Below are positions 23,482 to 31,718 of a stretch of 46,057 nt of DNA, piece by piece. A model generated the notes under the pieces. The model saw only the letters and a program-made list of their open reading frames with translations. It made no database searches and had not been told where the DNA came from. The translations under genes and the position numbers were made by a program. The stretch is from Candidatus Methanomethylophilaceae archaeon (lineage in GTDB: Archaea > Thermoplasmatota > Thermoplasmata > Methanomassiliicoccales > Methanomethylophilaceae). The stretch's first letter is position 1. The number at the start of each line of letters is the position of its first letter. The stretch lies in assembly GCA_017935945.1 (NCBI GenBank), contig JAGBGN010000046.1, positions 1 to 46,057 on the forward strand, read 5' to 3'.

Positions 23482-24147
23482 TCACACCATCCTGTTGAGG
23501 ACCCTGATACCGAGCTCATCGGCCCTGTCCTCGATCGCCATTCTCTTCTTGGTTCCGACGGTTCCACCGATGCGGACCGCCTGCTTCTTGGGGTCGATGC
23601 CCTCGAGGCCGTCCACGTTGTAGACCATGACTTCCTCGAATCCGGAGGGGTGCAGTGCCCTTGCAGCTGCGGGTCCACGGAATCCGATGTCCACCATGGG
23701 GGAGCGCCTCTTCATGTGCCTCCTCATCTTGGAGTGGATTCCCTTGGGCTTCCTCCACATCTCACCGAGCTTGGAGTATCTGAACCACTCCTGCCTCTTG
23801 AATGCAGGCCTCCTTCCGGAGATGACTGCCCTCTTTGCGAGTGCGTCTGCGGTTGCATCATCGAGCTCGGGTTTTGCTTTGACGACGTATACTGCCTCGG
23901 ACACCTCGACGACCTCGGATCCCTGTGCGGGTGCGGCGTCTGCGACGTCCTCGTCGGCGAACTGGGTCTTCCAGGTGTTGACGGTCTTGGGACCGACTCC
24001 GGAGAGGGCCTTGATGACCTCCTTCACCTTGGCATCATCATTGAGGGCCTCTGCGAGCTCGGAGACGGTGTTGATTCCGATTCCGGCGAGCTCCTCAACG
24101 TTCTGCTCCTTGAGACCTTTCAGGTCTGTGAATGCTTTCACGGTCAT
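23482..24147 (-). CDS. rpl32e: Ribosomal protein eL32 with N-terminal helix-hairpin-helix extension
   Basis: A 221-residue protein. The eL32 core lies from about residue 112 (RRPAFKRQEWFRYSKLG) to the end (GIRVLNRMV). Residues 1-62 form a helix-hairpin-helix-like unit (VEELAGIGINTVSELAEAL, then IKALSGVGPKTVNTWK). A Glu/Ala/Val-rich linker follows to about residue 100. Similar extensions are known in some archaea, such as halophiles, while others have only the core of about 130 residues. The extension may bind rRNA or stay flexible on the surface. It overlaps uL6 by four bases. Confidence 0.96.
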   Translation of the reverse strand: MTVKAFTDLKGLKEQNVEELAGIGINTVSELAEALNDDAKVKEVIKALSGVGPKTVNTWKTQFADEDVADAAPAQGSEVVEVSEAVYVVKAKPELDDATADALAKRAVISGRRPAFKRQEWFRYSKLGEMWRKPKGIHSKMRRHMKRRSPMVDIGFRGPAAARALHPSGFEEVMVYNVDGLEGIDPKKQAVRIGGTVGTKKRMAIEDRADELGIRVLNRMV

Positions 24148-24695
24148 TCTTTCACCTTGTGGGATTTCTGGACGATGTAAATACCGTCCTGGAAGGTCCT
24201 CTTGTCGAATCCGAGCCTGGAGGTTGCCTTCTCGAGGTTGGCTGCTGTCTGTCCGACGGCCTCGATGTCGTTACCCTCGACGGTGACATCGGTTCCGTTG
24301 ATCTTCACCGTGCATCCCTTGAGGATGTTGGCGTAACGGGGTGCGTGACCTCCCATGTAGTTGTTGATCTCGACGCGGTCGCCCTTCACGGCTACTTTCA
24401 TCGGGAAGTGGTTGAACACGATCTTGAGGGTGTAGACGTAACCGACGGTTACTCCCCTGATCATGTTCCTAACGTGTGCCAGGTAGGTACCTACCATGGC
24501 CTTGTCCCTAATCCTAGGGTACTCGCAGCTGACGCTGACAACTCCTTCTCCGACGGCAATATCTATGCCAGGGTGCGCGAAGTTTCTGCTTAATTCACCC
24601 CTAGGTCCTTTGACCTTCATGATACCTCCATCGAGTGTGACGGAGACCCCATCGGGGATAGCGATGGTGCTTTCGATTTTCCCTGCAATTGTCAT
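24144..24695 (-). CDS. rpl6: Ribosomal protein uL6
   Basis: A 183-residue protein with two repeated alpha/beta domains. VTLDGGIMKVKGPRGELSRN is the first, and GTYLAHVRNMIRGVTVGYVY is the conserved helix and strand. It lies near the GTPase-associated centre. The ATG is nine bases after the uS8 stop, and the end overlaps eL32 by four bases. Confidence 0.97.
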   Translation of the reverse strand: MTIAGKIESTIAIPDGVSVTLDGGIMKVKGPRGELSRNFAHPGIDIAVGEGVVSVSCEYPRIRDKAMVGTYLAHVRNMIRGVTVGYVYTLKIVFNHFPMKVAVKGDRVEINNYMGGHAPRYANILKGCTVKINGTDVTVEGNDIEAVGQTAANLEKATSRLGFDKRTFQDGIYIVQKSHKVKE

Positions 24696-24704
24696 CTTTA
24701 TTCC

Positions 24705-25094
24705 TCAGTAAACATATGCCAGCAGTTTTCCGCCGATTCCGAGCTCTTTGGCACGGTCCTGGGTGATAACCCCGGCTGTTGTGGTCATTATAAGGAGACC
24801 GAAGTCCTGGGCGGGGAGGAACCTTGCCTCGAACTTCTCGACATCCGCGACCTTGACGGAGTACCTGGGCTTGATGACACCACAGTCGTTGATTGCACCG
24901 TCAAGGGTGACACGGAATTTGCCTGCCTTTCCATCCTCTACGTACTCGAACTGACTGATGTATCCGCGGTCCTGCATAACTTTCAGCACACGGCCGATAA
25001 GTTTGGAGGAGGGCTGGATCATGCACTCGCTCTTTCCGTTGAGGGCTGCATTTTTGATGACGCACATGGCGTCGTTGAGTGGATCGCTCTGCAT
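24705..25094 (-). CDS. rps8: Ribosomal protein uS8
   Basis: A 129-residue protein that binds the central domain of 16S rRNA. The start MQSDPLNDAMCVIKNAALNG and the end MTTTAGVITQDRAKELGIGG with KLLAYVY are standard for archaeal S8. It starts ten bases after the uS14 stop. Confidence 0.97.
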   Translation of the reverse strand: MQSDPLNDAMCVIKNAALNGKSECMIQPSSKLIGRVLKVMQDRGYISQFEYVEDGKAGKFRVTLDGAINDCGVIKPRYSVKVADVEKFEARFLPAQDFGLLIMTTTAGVITQDRAKELGIGGKLLAYVY

Positions 25095-25104
25095 TTATGA
25101 CACC

Positions 25105-25251
25105 TCACGAATACTTCTTGAAACCGAGTTCGGGAGCCATATCCCTGAAGCACTGGCGGCACAGGTGCATCCCGTACCTCCTGATGATTCCTCTCCTGCG
25201 TCCGCAACGGGTGCAGCCGATTGACCTTCCATACTGCTTCTTGGGCTTCAC
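25105..25251 (-). CDS. rps14: Ribosomal protein uS14, zinc type
   Basis: A 48-residue protein found by reading the gap between uL5 and uS8. Two CxxC pairs (Cys13/16 and Cys31/34) form the zinc ribbon around the segment [20 protein letters not shown], and the end LGFKKYS is typical. The start codon is GTG, overlapping the uL5 stop (GTGA). GAGGTG lies five bases upstream, and there is no ATG to use instead. Confidence 0.97.
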   Translation of the reverse strand: MKPKKQYGRSIGCTRCGRRRGIIRRYGMHLCRQCFRDMAPELGFKKYS

Positions 25252-25757
25252 TGGACCACCTCAACCTCAAATTTGTCTTTCATATACTGGATAGCCTCGT
25301 CGCGGTCAACGCGGTGGCTCTTGGGGATCCTCCTCTTGAGGAGTGCCCTCTGGGTGATCCTGTTTCCAGGCCTCCTGAGGACGACGTTGATGTCCATTCC
25401 GAAGATTCCGATCTCGGGGTCGTATTTCATTCCCTCGAAGTCGGTGTAATCGGAAATACCGAAGGACATGTTACCCTCTTTGTCGAAGGAGTACTCGGGG
25501 ACACGCATCTCCCTGATGGGGAGTGCCTTCCTGATGAAGTCCTCTGCGACCTCGCCCCTGAGTGTGACCTTGCATCCGAGGGGCATTCCCTGACGGATTC
25601 CGAGGTCCCTGTTGACGGTCTTGGAAATGGTCTCGACGGGCTTCTGTCCGGTGACCATCTCAAGGACCTTCTCTGCCTTGACGAGTCTCTCTCCGGCCTC
25701 ACCAACACCGATGTTGATGACGACCTTGTCGACGTACAAATCCCTCATTCCGCTCAT
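25248..25757 (-). CDS. rpl5: Ribosomal protein uL5
   Basis: A 169-residue 5S-rRNA-binding protein. [19 protein letters not shown] and [19 protein letters not shown] are the conserved N-terminal segments. [19 protein letters not shown] is the usual C-terminal loop region. It overlaps eS4 by four bases (ATGA). Confidence 0.97.
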   Translation of the reverse strand: MSGMRDLYVDKVVINIGVGEAGERLVKAEKVLEMVTGQKPVETISKTVNRDLGIRQGMPLGCKVTLRGEVAEDFIRKALPIREMRVPEYSFDKEGNMSFGISDYTDFEGMKYDPEIGIFGMDINVVLRRPGNRITQRALLKRRIPKSHRVDRDEAIQYMKDKFEVEVVQ

Positions 25758-26461
25758 TCAGATGCCTCCGGGAGCTTGAGTGCGGGCTTGTCGGATCCGA
25801 TGACGAAGCAGTTCCTCATGACGGTCTCGGTCCCATCGGTGAACAGGACGAGGTTGGGTGCTGCTCCACGGACGATCTCCACATCCTTGACAGTCTTGAT
25901 GTCTCCGGAGTGGGAACCCTCCTTGATCAGGACGGTGCTTCCGCCTGCGAGGGGGTAGTGATCGAGGATCTTCTGTCCGTCGAAGGAGACCTTGAGTGTG
26001 TCTCCGCACTTGTAATCGTTCTTGTCGAGGAGTATGTTCCTGCCGCCGCTGAGGTTCAGCTGGATCTTTCCGCCCTTGATGACGGTCTTGTCCTCGATCC
26101 TGCAGAGCTCCCAGGATGCCTCATCTGCATCGATCTCGACGAGGGTGAGTTTTCCCTTGTCGGTGATCAGCATGCGGTAGTTGAGGTTCATCTTGGGGAT
26201 GCTGATGACATCCATGAATCCGACGGGTGCCTTGGGGTTCTTGACGGGTTTCCCATCTACGATCATCTCACGGTTTCCGATGATCCTCTTGGCCTCCCTG
26301 GCGGTGTCACATGCCCCGACCATGTCCCTGAGGACGGTCACTGCAGACATAGAGTCCTCGATGGAGTGTGCTCCTGCGGACTGCTTTGTAACCCAGACGC
26401 TGACCTTCCTCTTGAGGGGCCAGGTCCTGGGTGCTGCCAATCTCTTCATGTGGTCGCTCAT
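25754..26461 (-). CDS. rps4e: Ribosomal protein eS4
   Basis: A 235-residue archaeal/eukaryotic protein. The basic start HMKRLAAPRTWPLKRKVSVW leads to an S4-type RNA-binding domain (IIGNREMIVDGKPVKNPKAP). A central domain (GRNILLDKNDYKCGDTLKVS) and a C-terminal KOW-like region follow. It overlaps uL24 and uL5 by four bases each. Confidence 0.97.
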   Translation of the reverse strand: MSDHMKRLAAPRTWPLKRKVSVWVTKQSAGAHSIEDSMSAVTVLRDMVGACDTAREAKRIIGNREMIVDGKPVKNPKAPVGFMDVISIPKMNLNYRMLITDKGKLTLVEIDADEASWELCRIEDKTVIKGGKIQLNLSGGRNILLDKNDYKCGDTLKVSFDGQKILDHYPLAGGSTVLIKEGSHSGDIKTVKDVEIVRGAAPNLVLFTDGTETVMRNCFVIGSDKPALKLPEASE

Positions 26462-26832
26462 TCTTTAGCCTCCTTGTTCTTAGACAGGGAATCCATCCTC
26501 CAGGGGTCCTCGGTGTTCAGTTTGACGATCACGAGGTTGGATGCGTGGATGGGGCGTTCGGTGGCTGAACCGTCCGCCTGGTTGATCGTGACACCCTCGA
26601 TGGAGACACGACCGGTCTTGGTGTAGACTTCGAGGACTTTTCCCTCGATGTTCTTGATGTCCTTGTTTCCGCGGACGACGATTACGGTATCTCCCTTGCA
26701 GACCCTTGCGGTGCGGGATCCGTACTTCTCGCGGAGCTCGTCGGAGAGGTGTGCGGAAAGCATCTTCCTCTTGACGTGGGCTGCCGCGTTCGCCTGATTC
26801 TTCCTCTGAACCCTTGCTTTGCTACTTACCAT
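26458..26832 (-). CDS. rpl24: Ribosomal protein uL24
   Basis: A 124-residue protein. The basic N-terminus (SSKARVQRKNQANAAAHVKR) precedes the KOW motif (VCKGDTVIVVRGNKDIKNIEG). It is one of the first proteins to bind 23S rRNA and lies by the exit tunnel. The ATG is ten bases after the uL14 stop. Confidence 0.97.
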   Translation of the reverse strand: MVSSKARVQRKNQANAAAHVKRKMLSAHLSDELREKYGSRTARVCKGDTVIVVRGNKDIKNIEGKVLEVYTKTGRVSIEGVTINQADGSATERPIHASNLVIVKLNTEDPWRMDSLSKNKEAKE

Positions 26833-26842
26833 GTCTCACACC

Positions 26843-27241
26843 TCACACGATTGTATTTGCGGTTGCGGACACACGGGGCCACCTCTCGGCTGCCTCCCTT
26901 GCGACGGGTCCCTTGATGTCAGTTCCCTTGGTCTCTCCAGTCTCAGTGGTGATGACCGCGGCGTTGTCCTCGAAGTAGACCATTGTTCCGTCGGGCCTCC
27001 TCATGGGGCGCCTCTGGCGGACGATGACTGCGAAGACGATCTGTCTCCTCATCTGGGGAGTTCCCTTCTTGACGGATGCGATGACGATGTCACCAACACC
27101 TGCGGAGGGGACCCTCCTTGCGGTTCCGTGGTAACCGGGAACGGTGATGATCTCGATCTCCTTGGCTCCAGTGTTGTCGATGACGGTGAGCCTGGATCCG
27201 TTCTGAAGTCCTCTTGTCTGGTTTCCAGCAATTCCCTTCAT
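26843..27241 (-). CDS. rpl14: Ribosomal protein uL14
   Basis: A 132-residue beta-barrel protein at the subunit interface. [20 protein letters not shown] and [20 protein letters not shown] are conserved. I start at the ATG at 27241 ([11 protein letters not shown]), five bases after the uS17 stop; the open frame to 27301 is not family-like. Confidence 0.97.
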   Translation of the reverse strand: MKGIAGNQTRGLQNGSRLTVIDNTGAKEIEIITVPGYHGTARRVPSAGVGDIVIASVKKGTPQMRRQIVFAVIVRQRRPMRRPDGTMVYFEDNAAVITTETGETKGTDIKGPVAREAAERWPRVSATANTIV

Positions 27242-27246
27242 TGAGA

Positions 27247-27579
27247 TCACTCCTTCTTCTCGATGACTACGAAGGACACGGTCTTGGAGAGGGGGCGGCA
27301 CTCTGCGATCTTGACCCTGTCGCCGACCTTCAGGCCGAGGCAGGGGGATGCGTGTGCGGAGTACCTGTTGCTCCTCTTCTCGTATCTCTCGTACTTCTGC
27401 TGATATTTGAGGTAGTTGCGCTCGACGACGACGGTCTTGTTCATCTTGACGGTGGCAACTACGCCCTCGATAGTCTGTCCCCTGACCGGGAGGCTGCCGT
27501 GGAACGGGCAGTTGGGGTCATTGCACTCCGAAGTGGGAGGGACGACGTCGATTCCGATGTCTCTGATATTTGCTGTCAT
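27247..27579 (-). CDS. rps17: Ribosomal protein uS17
   Basis: A 110-residue OB-fold protein. The archaeal N-terminal segment [17 protein letters not shown] carries two Cys and one His. [20 protein letters not shown] is the conserved core and [18 protein letters not shown] the C-terminal strand. It starts four bases after the Rpp29 stop. Confidence 0.97.
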   Translation of the reverse strand: MTANIRDIGIDVVPPTSECNDPNCPFHGSLPVRGQTIEGVVATVKMNKTVVVERNYLKYQQKYERYEKRSNRYSAHASPCLGLKVGDRVKIAECRPLSKTVSFVVIEKKE

Positions 27580-27583
27580 TATT

Positions 27584-27838
27584 TCACCTAACCTTCTTGA
27601 TTCTGTCCTCTGGTCGGTGCAGTATCTCTGATCCGATGATGTCTATGGTTCTGCCTTCATATGCGAATCTGAACACATTGTTTGGTTTGGGTACCATTCT
27701 CTCAGTTCCGGCCGATTCGATGGTAAACGTGTTCTTCGTCTCGTCGACCACCTTACCGGATATGTCCGAGTATGGTGCTGACAGCACTTCCACGTCCAAG
27801 CCAATGAGTTCAGTTCTGATGAAGAGAGCGTCTTTCAT
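27584..27838 (-). CDS. rnp1: RNase P protein component 1 (Rpp29/Pop4)
   Basis: An 84-residue Sm-like barrel subunit of RNase P, which trims the 5' ends of tRNAs. [20 protein letters not shown] and NTFTIESAG are the conserved strands. It normally lies between L29/aIF1 and uS17 in archaea, as here. I start at the ATG at 27838, overlapping the aIF1 stop by four bases; the frame upstream is a shadow. Confidence 0.95.
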   Translation of the reverse strand: MKDALFIRTELIGLDVEVLSAPYSDISGKVVDETKNTFTIESAGTERMVPKPNNVFRFAYEGRTIDIIGSEILHRPEDRIKKVR

Positions 27839-28134
27839 CTTACCTCTGTGCGGAATCCCATTTCCTCCAGGACTGCTTTCACTTTCTTCTTGTGATCTCC
27901 CTGGAGTTCGATGCGTCCGTCCTTGCATGTTCCGCCGGCGGCGCATTTGTTCTTCAGCTGCTTTCCGAGATCGTTGATGTCGATGTCGTTTTCATCGATC
28001 CCATCGATCACGGTTACGGTTTTTCCGTATCTGCGGCTATCAATCGAGATCCTCACGGTCTGCTGCTCACGTGCGATTTCCTCGCACATGCACAGTTCCT
28101 TGGGCAATCCACATACGGGGCAGATCTCAGCCAT
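27835..28134 (-). CDS. Translation initiation factor aIF1 (SUI1 family)
   Basis: A 99-residue factor that controls start-codon choice at the ribosomal P site. The N-terminus ICPVCGLPKELCMC is a cysteine knuckle seen in many archaeal aIF1 proteins. The SUI1 core has RRYGKTVTVIDGIDEND, then CAAGGTCKDGRIELQGDHKK. I start at the ATG at 28134, which shares a base with the uL29 stop; the longer frame is a shadow of uL29. Confidence 0.96.
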   Translation of the reverse strand: MAEICPVCGLPKELCMCEEIAREQQTVRISIDSRRYGKTVTVIDGIDENDIDINDLGKQLKNKCAAGGTCKDGRIELQGDHKKKVKAVLEEMGFRTEVR

Positions 28135-28337
28135 CAGATCTCTTCCTCCTCCTTCTGGACGGTCAGGATGCGTGCGATGTTCAGCCTGAGTGCACGGATG
28201 GCACCGGGGCTGGAGGGAGCGCCTCCCATTGCGGAGACTCCCCTCTCGTGCATCAGCTCGTCGCGGAGCTCTTTCAGTTTCTGGTTGCGCTCCTCGACGC
28301 TCATGTTCCTGATGTCTGCTGTTTTCAACGAAGCCAT
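28134..28337 (-). CDS. rpl29: Ribosomal protein uL29
   Basis: A 67-residue two-helix protein by the exit tunnel. MSVEERNQKLKELRDELMHE and IRALRLNIARILTV are its helices. The frame opens with a GTG at 28340, but the ATG at 28337 has GGAGG seven bases upstream and overlaps the uS3 stop by one base. Confidence 0.96.
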   Translation of the reverse strand: MASLKTADIRNMSVEERNQKLKELRDELMHERGVSAMGGAPSSPGAIRALRLNIARILTVQKEEEEI

Positions 28338-29023
28338 CACTGTCCCTCCTCGATAACAACCTCATCCTCGACGGGTGCCTCGGGTGCGGGTGCTGCGAAC
28401 AGGTCGGGGACGACTGCCGCTGCCTCGGTCTTGTTGAGGACCTTGATGTCTGCGGGCATCACTGCGTCCTTGGCCATGATCTCGACGGTGACTCCGATGA
28501 CTCCCATCTTGAGCTTGGCGACTGCGTAACCGTGGTCAATGAAGTTGGCCTTGGTCTCTCCGCAGAACTTGATGTTACCCTCTTTGAACTTCTCGGTCCT
28601 GTGCCTCTGACCGGTGAGTTTACCGGCCACGATGATGTGGCATCCGCGGGCGCCTGCATCCATAATCCTGCGGACTGTGGAGTGTCCTGCCCTGCGGAAG
28701 TGCCAGCCCCTCTCGAGGGAGAAGGCCAGCTTCTCTGCCATGATCTGTGCGTTGAGGCTCGCGTTCTCGACTTCCTGAACCTCGATCTGGGGGTTCTCGA
28801 ATCCGAAGCGGTCCTCGATAACTGCGGTCAGGTTTTTGATGGTCTGACCACGCCTTCCGATAACGAGTCCGGGCCTCTCGGTCGTGAGGATGACACGGGT
28901 TCCCATGGGTGTCCTCTGGACGTCGAGTCCTCCGAATCCTGCGCGGCTGACCTCTTTCATGAGGTACTCCTTGAGGAGGACCCTGCGGACGTTCTCGGCA
29001 ACGAATTTTCTCTCTGATGCCAT
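28337..29023 (-). CDS. rps3: Ribosomal protein uS3 with acidic Ala/Pro-rich tail
   Basis: A 228-residue protein at the mRNA entry site. The KH domain has GRRG at residues 56-59 (PGLVIGRRGQTIKNL). The C-terminal domain follows (DHGYAVAKLKMGVIGVTVEI). The last 25 residues form an Ala/Pro/Glu-rich tail (FAAPAPEAPVEDEVVIEEGQ). The frame opens with a TTG at 29032, but GAGGAGG lies well placed before the ATG at 29023. Confidence 0.97.
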   Translation of the reverse strand: MASERKFVAENVRRVLLKEYLMKEVSRAGFGGLDVQRTPMGTRVILTTERPGLVIGRRGQTIKNLTAVIEDRFGFENPQIEVQEVENASLNAQIMAEKLAFSLERGWHFRRAGHSTVRRIMDAGARGCHIIVAGKLTGQRHRTEKFKEGNIKFCGETKANFIDHGYAVAKLKMGVIGVTVEIMAKDAVMPADIKVLNKTEAAAVVPDLFAAPAPEAPVEDEVVIEEGQ

Positions 29024-29024
29024 T

Positions 29025-29474
29025 TCACTCAACCTCCTCGATGATGACCTCTACGTTGACGGTCTCCTGGTTCCACTGGGTTGCACGTCCGTGTGCCCTG
29101 GGCATGTGTCCAGGGATGACGCGTCCCCTTGCAACGGAGATCGTGGAGATAGCCATGTTGGAAACGTCGAGTCCCTTGTACTCGGCGTTGGCTGCTGCAC
29201 TGTTGAGGACTCCCAGGATGGCCTTTGCTGCCTTCACGGGGTATCTTCCGGGTCCGACTCCGGCCTTGTGGGAGACACGCTTGTTGTATCTCTTGAGGGG
29301 AACGGGCCTGGTCTTGGCGATGACGTCCTCGAGTGCCTTCTGTGCGGTCTCGACCTTCATTCCGCGGATCATACCGGCGACCTCGCGTGCGAACTTGGGG
29401 GAAACGGGCATCTCCCTTCCAAGTGCCTTTGCGGAGGTGTCGGGGTCTGCTACTGCTGTATATCCTGAAACCAT
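29025..29474 (-). CDS. rpl22: Ribosomal protein uL22
   Basis: A 149-residue protein whose beta hairpin lines the exit tunnel. REVAGMIRGMKVETAQKALE and NSAAANAEYKGLDVSNM are typical archaeal/eukaryotic segments. The ATG at 29474 has GAGGTGT five bases upstream; a GTG at 29483 is less likely. Confidence 0.97.
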   Translation of the reverse strand: MVSGYTAVADPDTSAKALGREMPVSPKFAREVAGMIRGMKVETAQKALEDVIAKTRPVPLKRYNKRVSHKAGVGPGRYPVKAAKAILGVLNSAAANAEYKGLDVSNMAISTISVARGRVIPGHMPRAHGRATQWNQETVNVEVIIEEVE

Positions 29475-29484
29475 GTCTAACACC

Positions 29485-29946
29485 TCACTTCAGCGGCATG
29501 AACTTCGAGGATCTGGTAGCACCGACTCCAGGTCCGGAGTGCTGAGGTGCCTTCCTGGTGGGAGCGAACTCTCCGAGGAAGCAACCGATCATCTCGGGCT
29601 TGATCTCTACGTCTTTGAACTCGCGACCGTTGTAGATACTGACGGTCTTCCCCACGAACTGGGGGATGATGGGCAGGTCCCTGCGGTGGGTCCTAACGGG
29701 TGCCTCGGCATCCTTGAGCTTGTCGAACAGGAGCTGCTGCTCGTAGTTCAGACCGCGAAGGTATGTCCTCCTTGCCCTTGCGGGAAGGAGACCGAGAATC
29801 TCGTCGAAAGGCATGGCGAGGAGCTCCTCGAGCGTGAATCCACGGTAGAGGAACTCCTTCTTCCTCCTTGCCTGGATTGCCGACGCCTTCTTCCTGGACT
29901 TCCTCCTCGAGGCTTTTGCCGATCCTGCAATAATCTTCTTTGCCAT
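29485..29946 (-). CDS. rps19: Ribosomal protein uS19
   Basis: A 153-residue protein of the small-subunit head. The basic N-terminus (KASRRKSRKKASAIQARRKK) leads into FLYRGFTLEELLAMPFDEI. The conserved C-terminus has KPEMIGCFLGEFAPTRK and GPGVGATRSSKFMPLK. I start at the ATG at 29946; a GTG at 29955 overlaps the uL2 stop but is less likely. Confidence 0.97.
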   Translation of the reverse strand: MAKKIIAGSAKASRRKSRKKASAIQARRKKEFLYRGFTLEELLAMPFDEILGLLPARARRTYLRGLNYEQQLLFDKLKDAEAPVRTHRRDLPIIPQFVGKTVSIYNGREFKDVEIKPEMIGCFLGEFAPTRKAPQHSGPGVGATRSSKFMPLK

Positions 29947-29951
29947 TGCAA

Positions 29952-30647
29952 TCACTTCTTAACTTTCTTCTTAGGAGGCAGGAATCCTACCTTCTGACCG
30001 GGCGATGCGGTCCTCTTCTGACAGTTGGGTCCTCCGACGTGCGCGTGGCTTCCACCTCCGTGGGGGTGGTCGACGGGGTTCATTGCAACTCCCTTTGTCT
30101 TGAAGGGTGCAGTGGACCTGGACCTAAGGGTAAGAACATTCTTACCCGCCTTTGCGAGGGGCTTGTCTCCCCTTCCACCACCTGCAACGACACCGATGAC
30201 GGCGCGGCAGTTGGGGTTGAACTCCTTGATTTCTCCGGAGGGCATGAGAACCATGACCTTGTCTCCCCTGGAGACGATGGTTCCGGATGCTCCGGCGACC
30301 TTCACGAACTTTCCTCCGTCTCCGGGCCTTGCCTCGACGTTGTGGACGAGGGTTCCCTCGGGGATCTTGGAGAGTGTGGTGATGTTACCTGCTGCGACGA
30401 CGGTTCCACCGATGACAATGGTCTGTCCGACCTTGGTTCCCTCGACGGCGAGCTGGTAGTCGGTCTTTCCGTTGATGTCGACGACTGCAAGGGGGCAGGT
30501 CCTTCCGGGTGCCTGAATCAGATCCTTGATGACAGCGGTTCCCTCGGAAAGTGCGGGGAGCCTGACGTCATCGACGTGCCTGTGGCTGGGGGAGCGGTAT
30601 GTGGGTGTTCCGCGGCCCCTCCTCTGTGTGATCAATCTTTTTCCCAT
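29952..30647 (-). CDS. rpl2: Ribosomal protein uL2
   Basis: A 231-residue protein near the peptidyl transferase centre and needed for subunit joining. The start GKRLITQRRGRGTPTYRSPS and the highly conserved NPVDHPHGGGSHAHVGGPN near the end, with the functional His, are clear. The ATG at 30647 has GGTGA six bases upstream. A GTG at 30653 is possible but unlikely. Confidence 0.98.
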   Translation of the reverse strand: MGKRLITQRRGRGTPTYRSPSHRHVDDVRLPALSEGTAVIKDLIQAPGRTCPLAVVDINGKTDYQLAVEGTKVGQTIVIGGTVVAAGNITTLSKIPEGTLVHNVEARPGDGGKFVKVAGASGTIVSRGDKVMVLMPSGEIKEFNPNCRAVIGVVAGGGRGDKPLAKAGKNVLTLRSRSTAPFKTKGVAMNPVDHPHGGGSHAHVGGPNCQKRTASPGQKVGFLPPKKKVKK

Positions 30648-30659
30648 GTTCACTCACCT

Positions 30660-30941
30660 TCAGAAGACTCCGACTCTCATACCCACATCCTCTGCAGAGT
30701 ATCCCTCTGCCAGCTTGATGATGGCGTGCTTTCCGTCTTTCTGGATCCTTACCCAGACCTTCTCGACCTTGACCTCGAAGCGCTCCTCGAAGACGGTCTT
30801 GATCATCTGCTTGTCGGCGTTCCTGTGAACGAGGAACTCGATCCTGTTTCCGTCCTTGAACTTCTGGGTGGGGGTTCCAGCCATGTGGTTCATGGACTTC
30901 TCTGTAACATAGGGTCTGATGAGAACATCACTCTGCTTCAT
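30660..30941 (-). CDS. rpl23: Ribosomal protein uL23
   Basis: A 93-residue protein by the tunnel exit, a docking site for SRP and translocon. The start DVLIRPYVTEKSMNHM and the segment IEFLVHRNADKQMIKTVFEE are standard. It overlaps uL4 by four bases. Confidence 0.97.
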   Translation of the reverse strand: MKQSDVLIRPYVTEKSMNHMAGTPTQKFKDGNRIEFLVHRNADKQMIKTVFEERFEVKVEKVWVRIQKDGKHAIIKLAEGYSAEDVGMRVGVF

Positions 30942-31714
30942 TGGGTCCAGCCTCCTATTGCATCGATGGCGGACTTGGTGTAGACTGTGAGCCTTCCTGC
31001 ATCTCCACCGGGGGCGAGGATGCTGGTGTTGAGGGTCTTGACCTCTTCCACGGTGACTCCGGGGAGGTTGGATGCGCTCTTGAAGATGGGTGCTGCCCTC
31101 TCGTCATCCTTGACGACGATGAGTACGGACACAGGTGTGCGGTACTTCCTGTTCCTCATGGTTCCCTTTCCGGCGCGGATCTTGCGGCCCTCTTTGGCGC
31201 GCTCGATGTCGTATGCGATTCCGATCTTCTCGAAGACCTCGGAAACCTCTGCGGTTGCCTTGATGTCCTGGAATGCGTCCTCCACGACGATGGGGAACGA
31301 AACGGAGTCGTCGAACTGGTGTCCACGTGCCTTCACGCACTCTGCGCAAGCGGTTGCGGCGAGAGCGGACTGGCGTGCGATCTTGAGTTCCTTCTTGTTG
31401 ACCTTCTGAGCCCAAATCCTCTCGGGGCGCGGGGGGTGTGCCCTCCTTCCGGAGACGTTGTTGGGAGACTCGGTGGCCTTCCTTCCATCGTGAACCCTCT
31501 GGACACGGGCTGTTCCGCGTCCCTTTCCCCAGGTGCTGACGGAGTGCCTCATTCCGGAGCCCTCTGCGGGTCCGTAGGGCTGCCTCTTGTTGGCAGCAGC
31601 TGCGAGAACGGCCTTCTTGATTATGTCGGGCCTGTAGGGGGTTGCGAATGCTGCGGGGACATCGACGGTTCCGGCGACTCCACCGCTGACTGCGTAAACA
31701 TTTGTCTGTGCCAT
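30938..31714 (-). CDS. rpl4: Ribosomal protein uL4
   Basis: A 258-residue protein whose loop reaches into the exit tunnel. RQPYGPAEGSGMRHSVSTWG and GRGTARVQRVHDGRKA are the loop motifs, and RRAHPPRPERIWAQKVNKKE follows. This is the archaeal/eukaryotic form. It starts four bases after the uL3 stop. Confidence 0.97.
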   Translation of the reverse strand: MAQTNVYAVSGGVAGTVDVPAAFATPYRPDIIKKAVLAAAANKRQPYGPAEGSGMRHSVSTWGKGRGTARVQRVHDGRKATESPNNVSGRRAHPPRPERIWAQKVNKKELKIARQSALAATACAECVKARGHQFDDSVSFPIVVEDAFQDIKATAEVSEVFEKIGIAYDIERAKEGRKIRAGKGTMRNRKYRTPVSVLIVVKDDERAAPIFKSASNLPGVTVEEVKTLNTSILAPGGDAGRLTVYTKSAIDAIGGWTQ

Positions 31715-31718
31715 TTAC

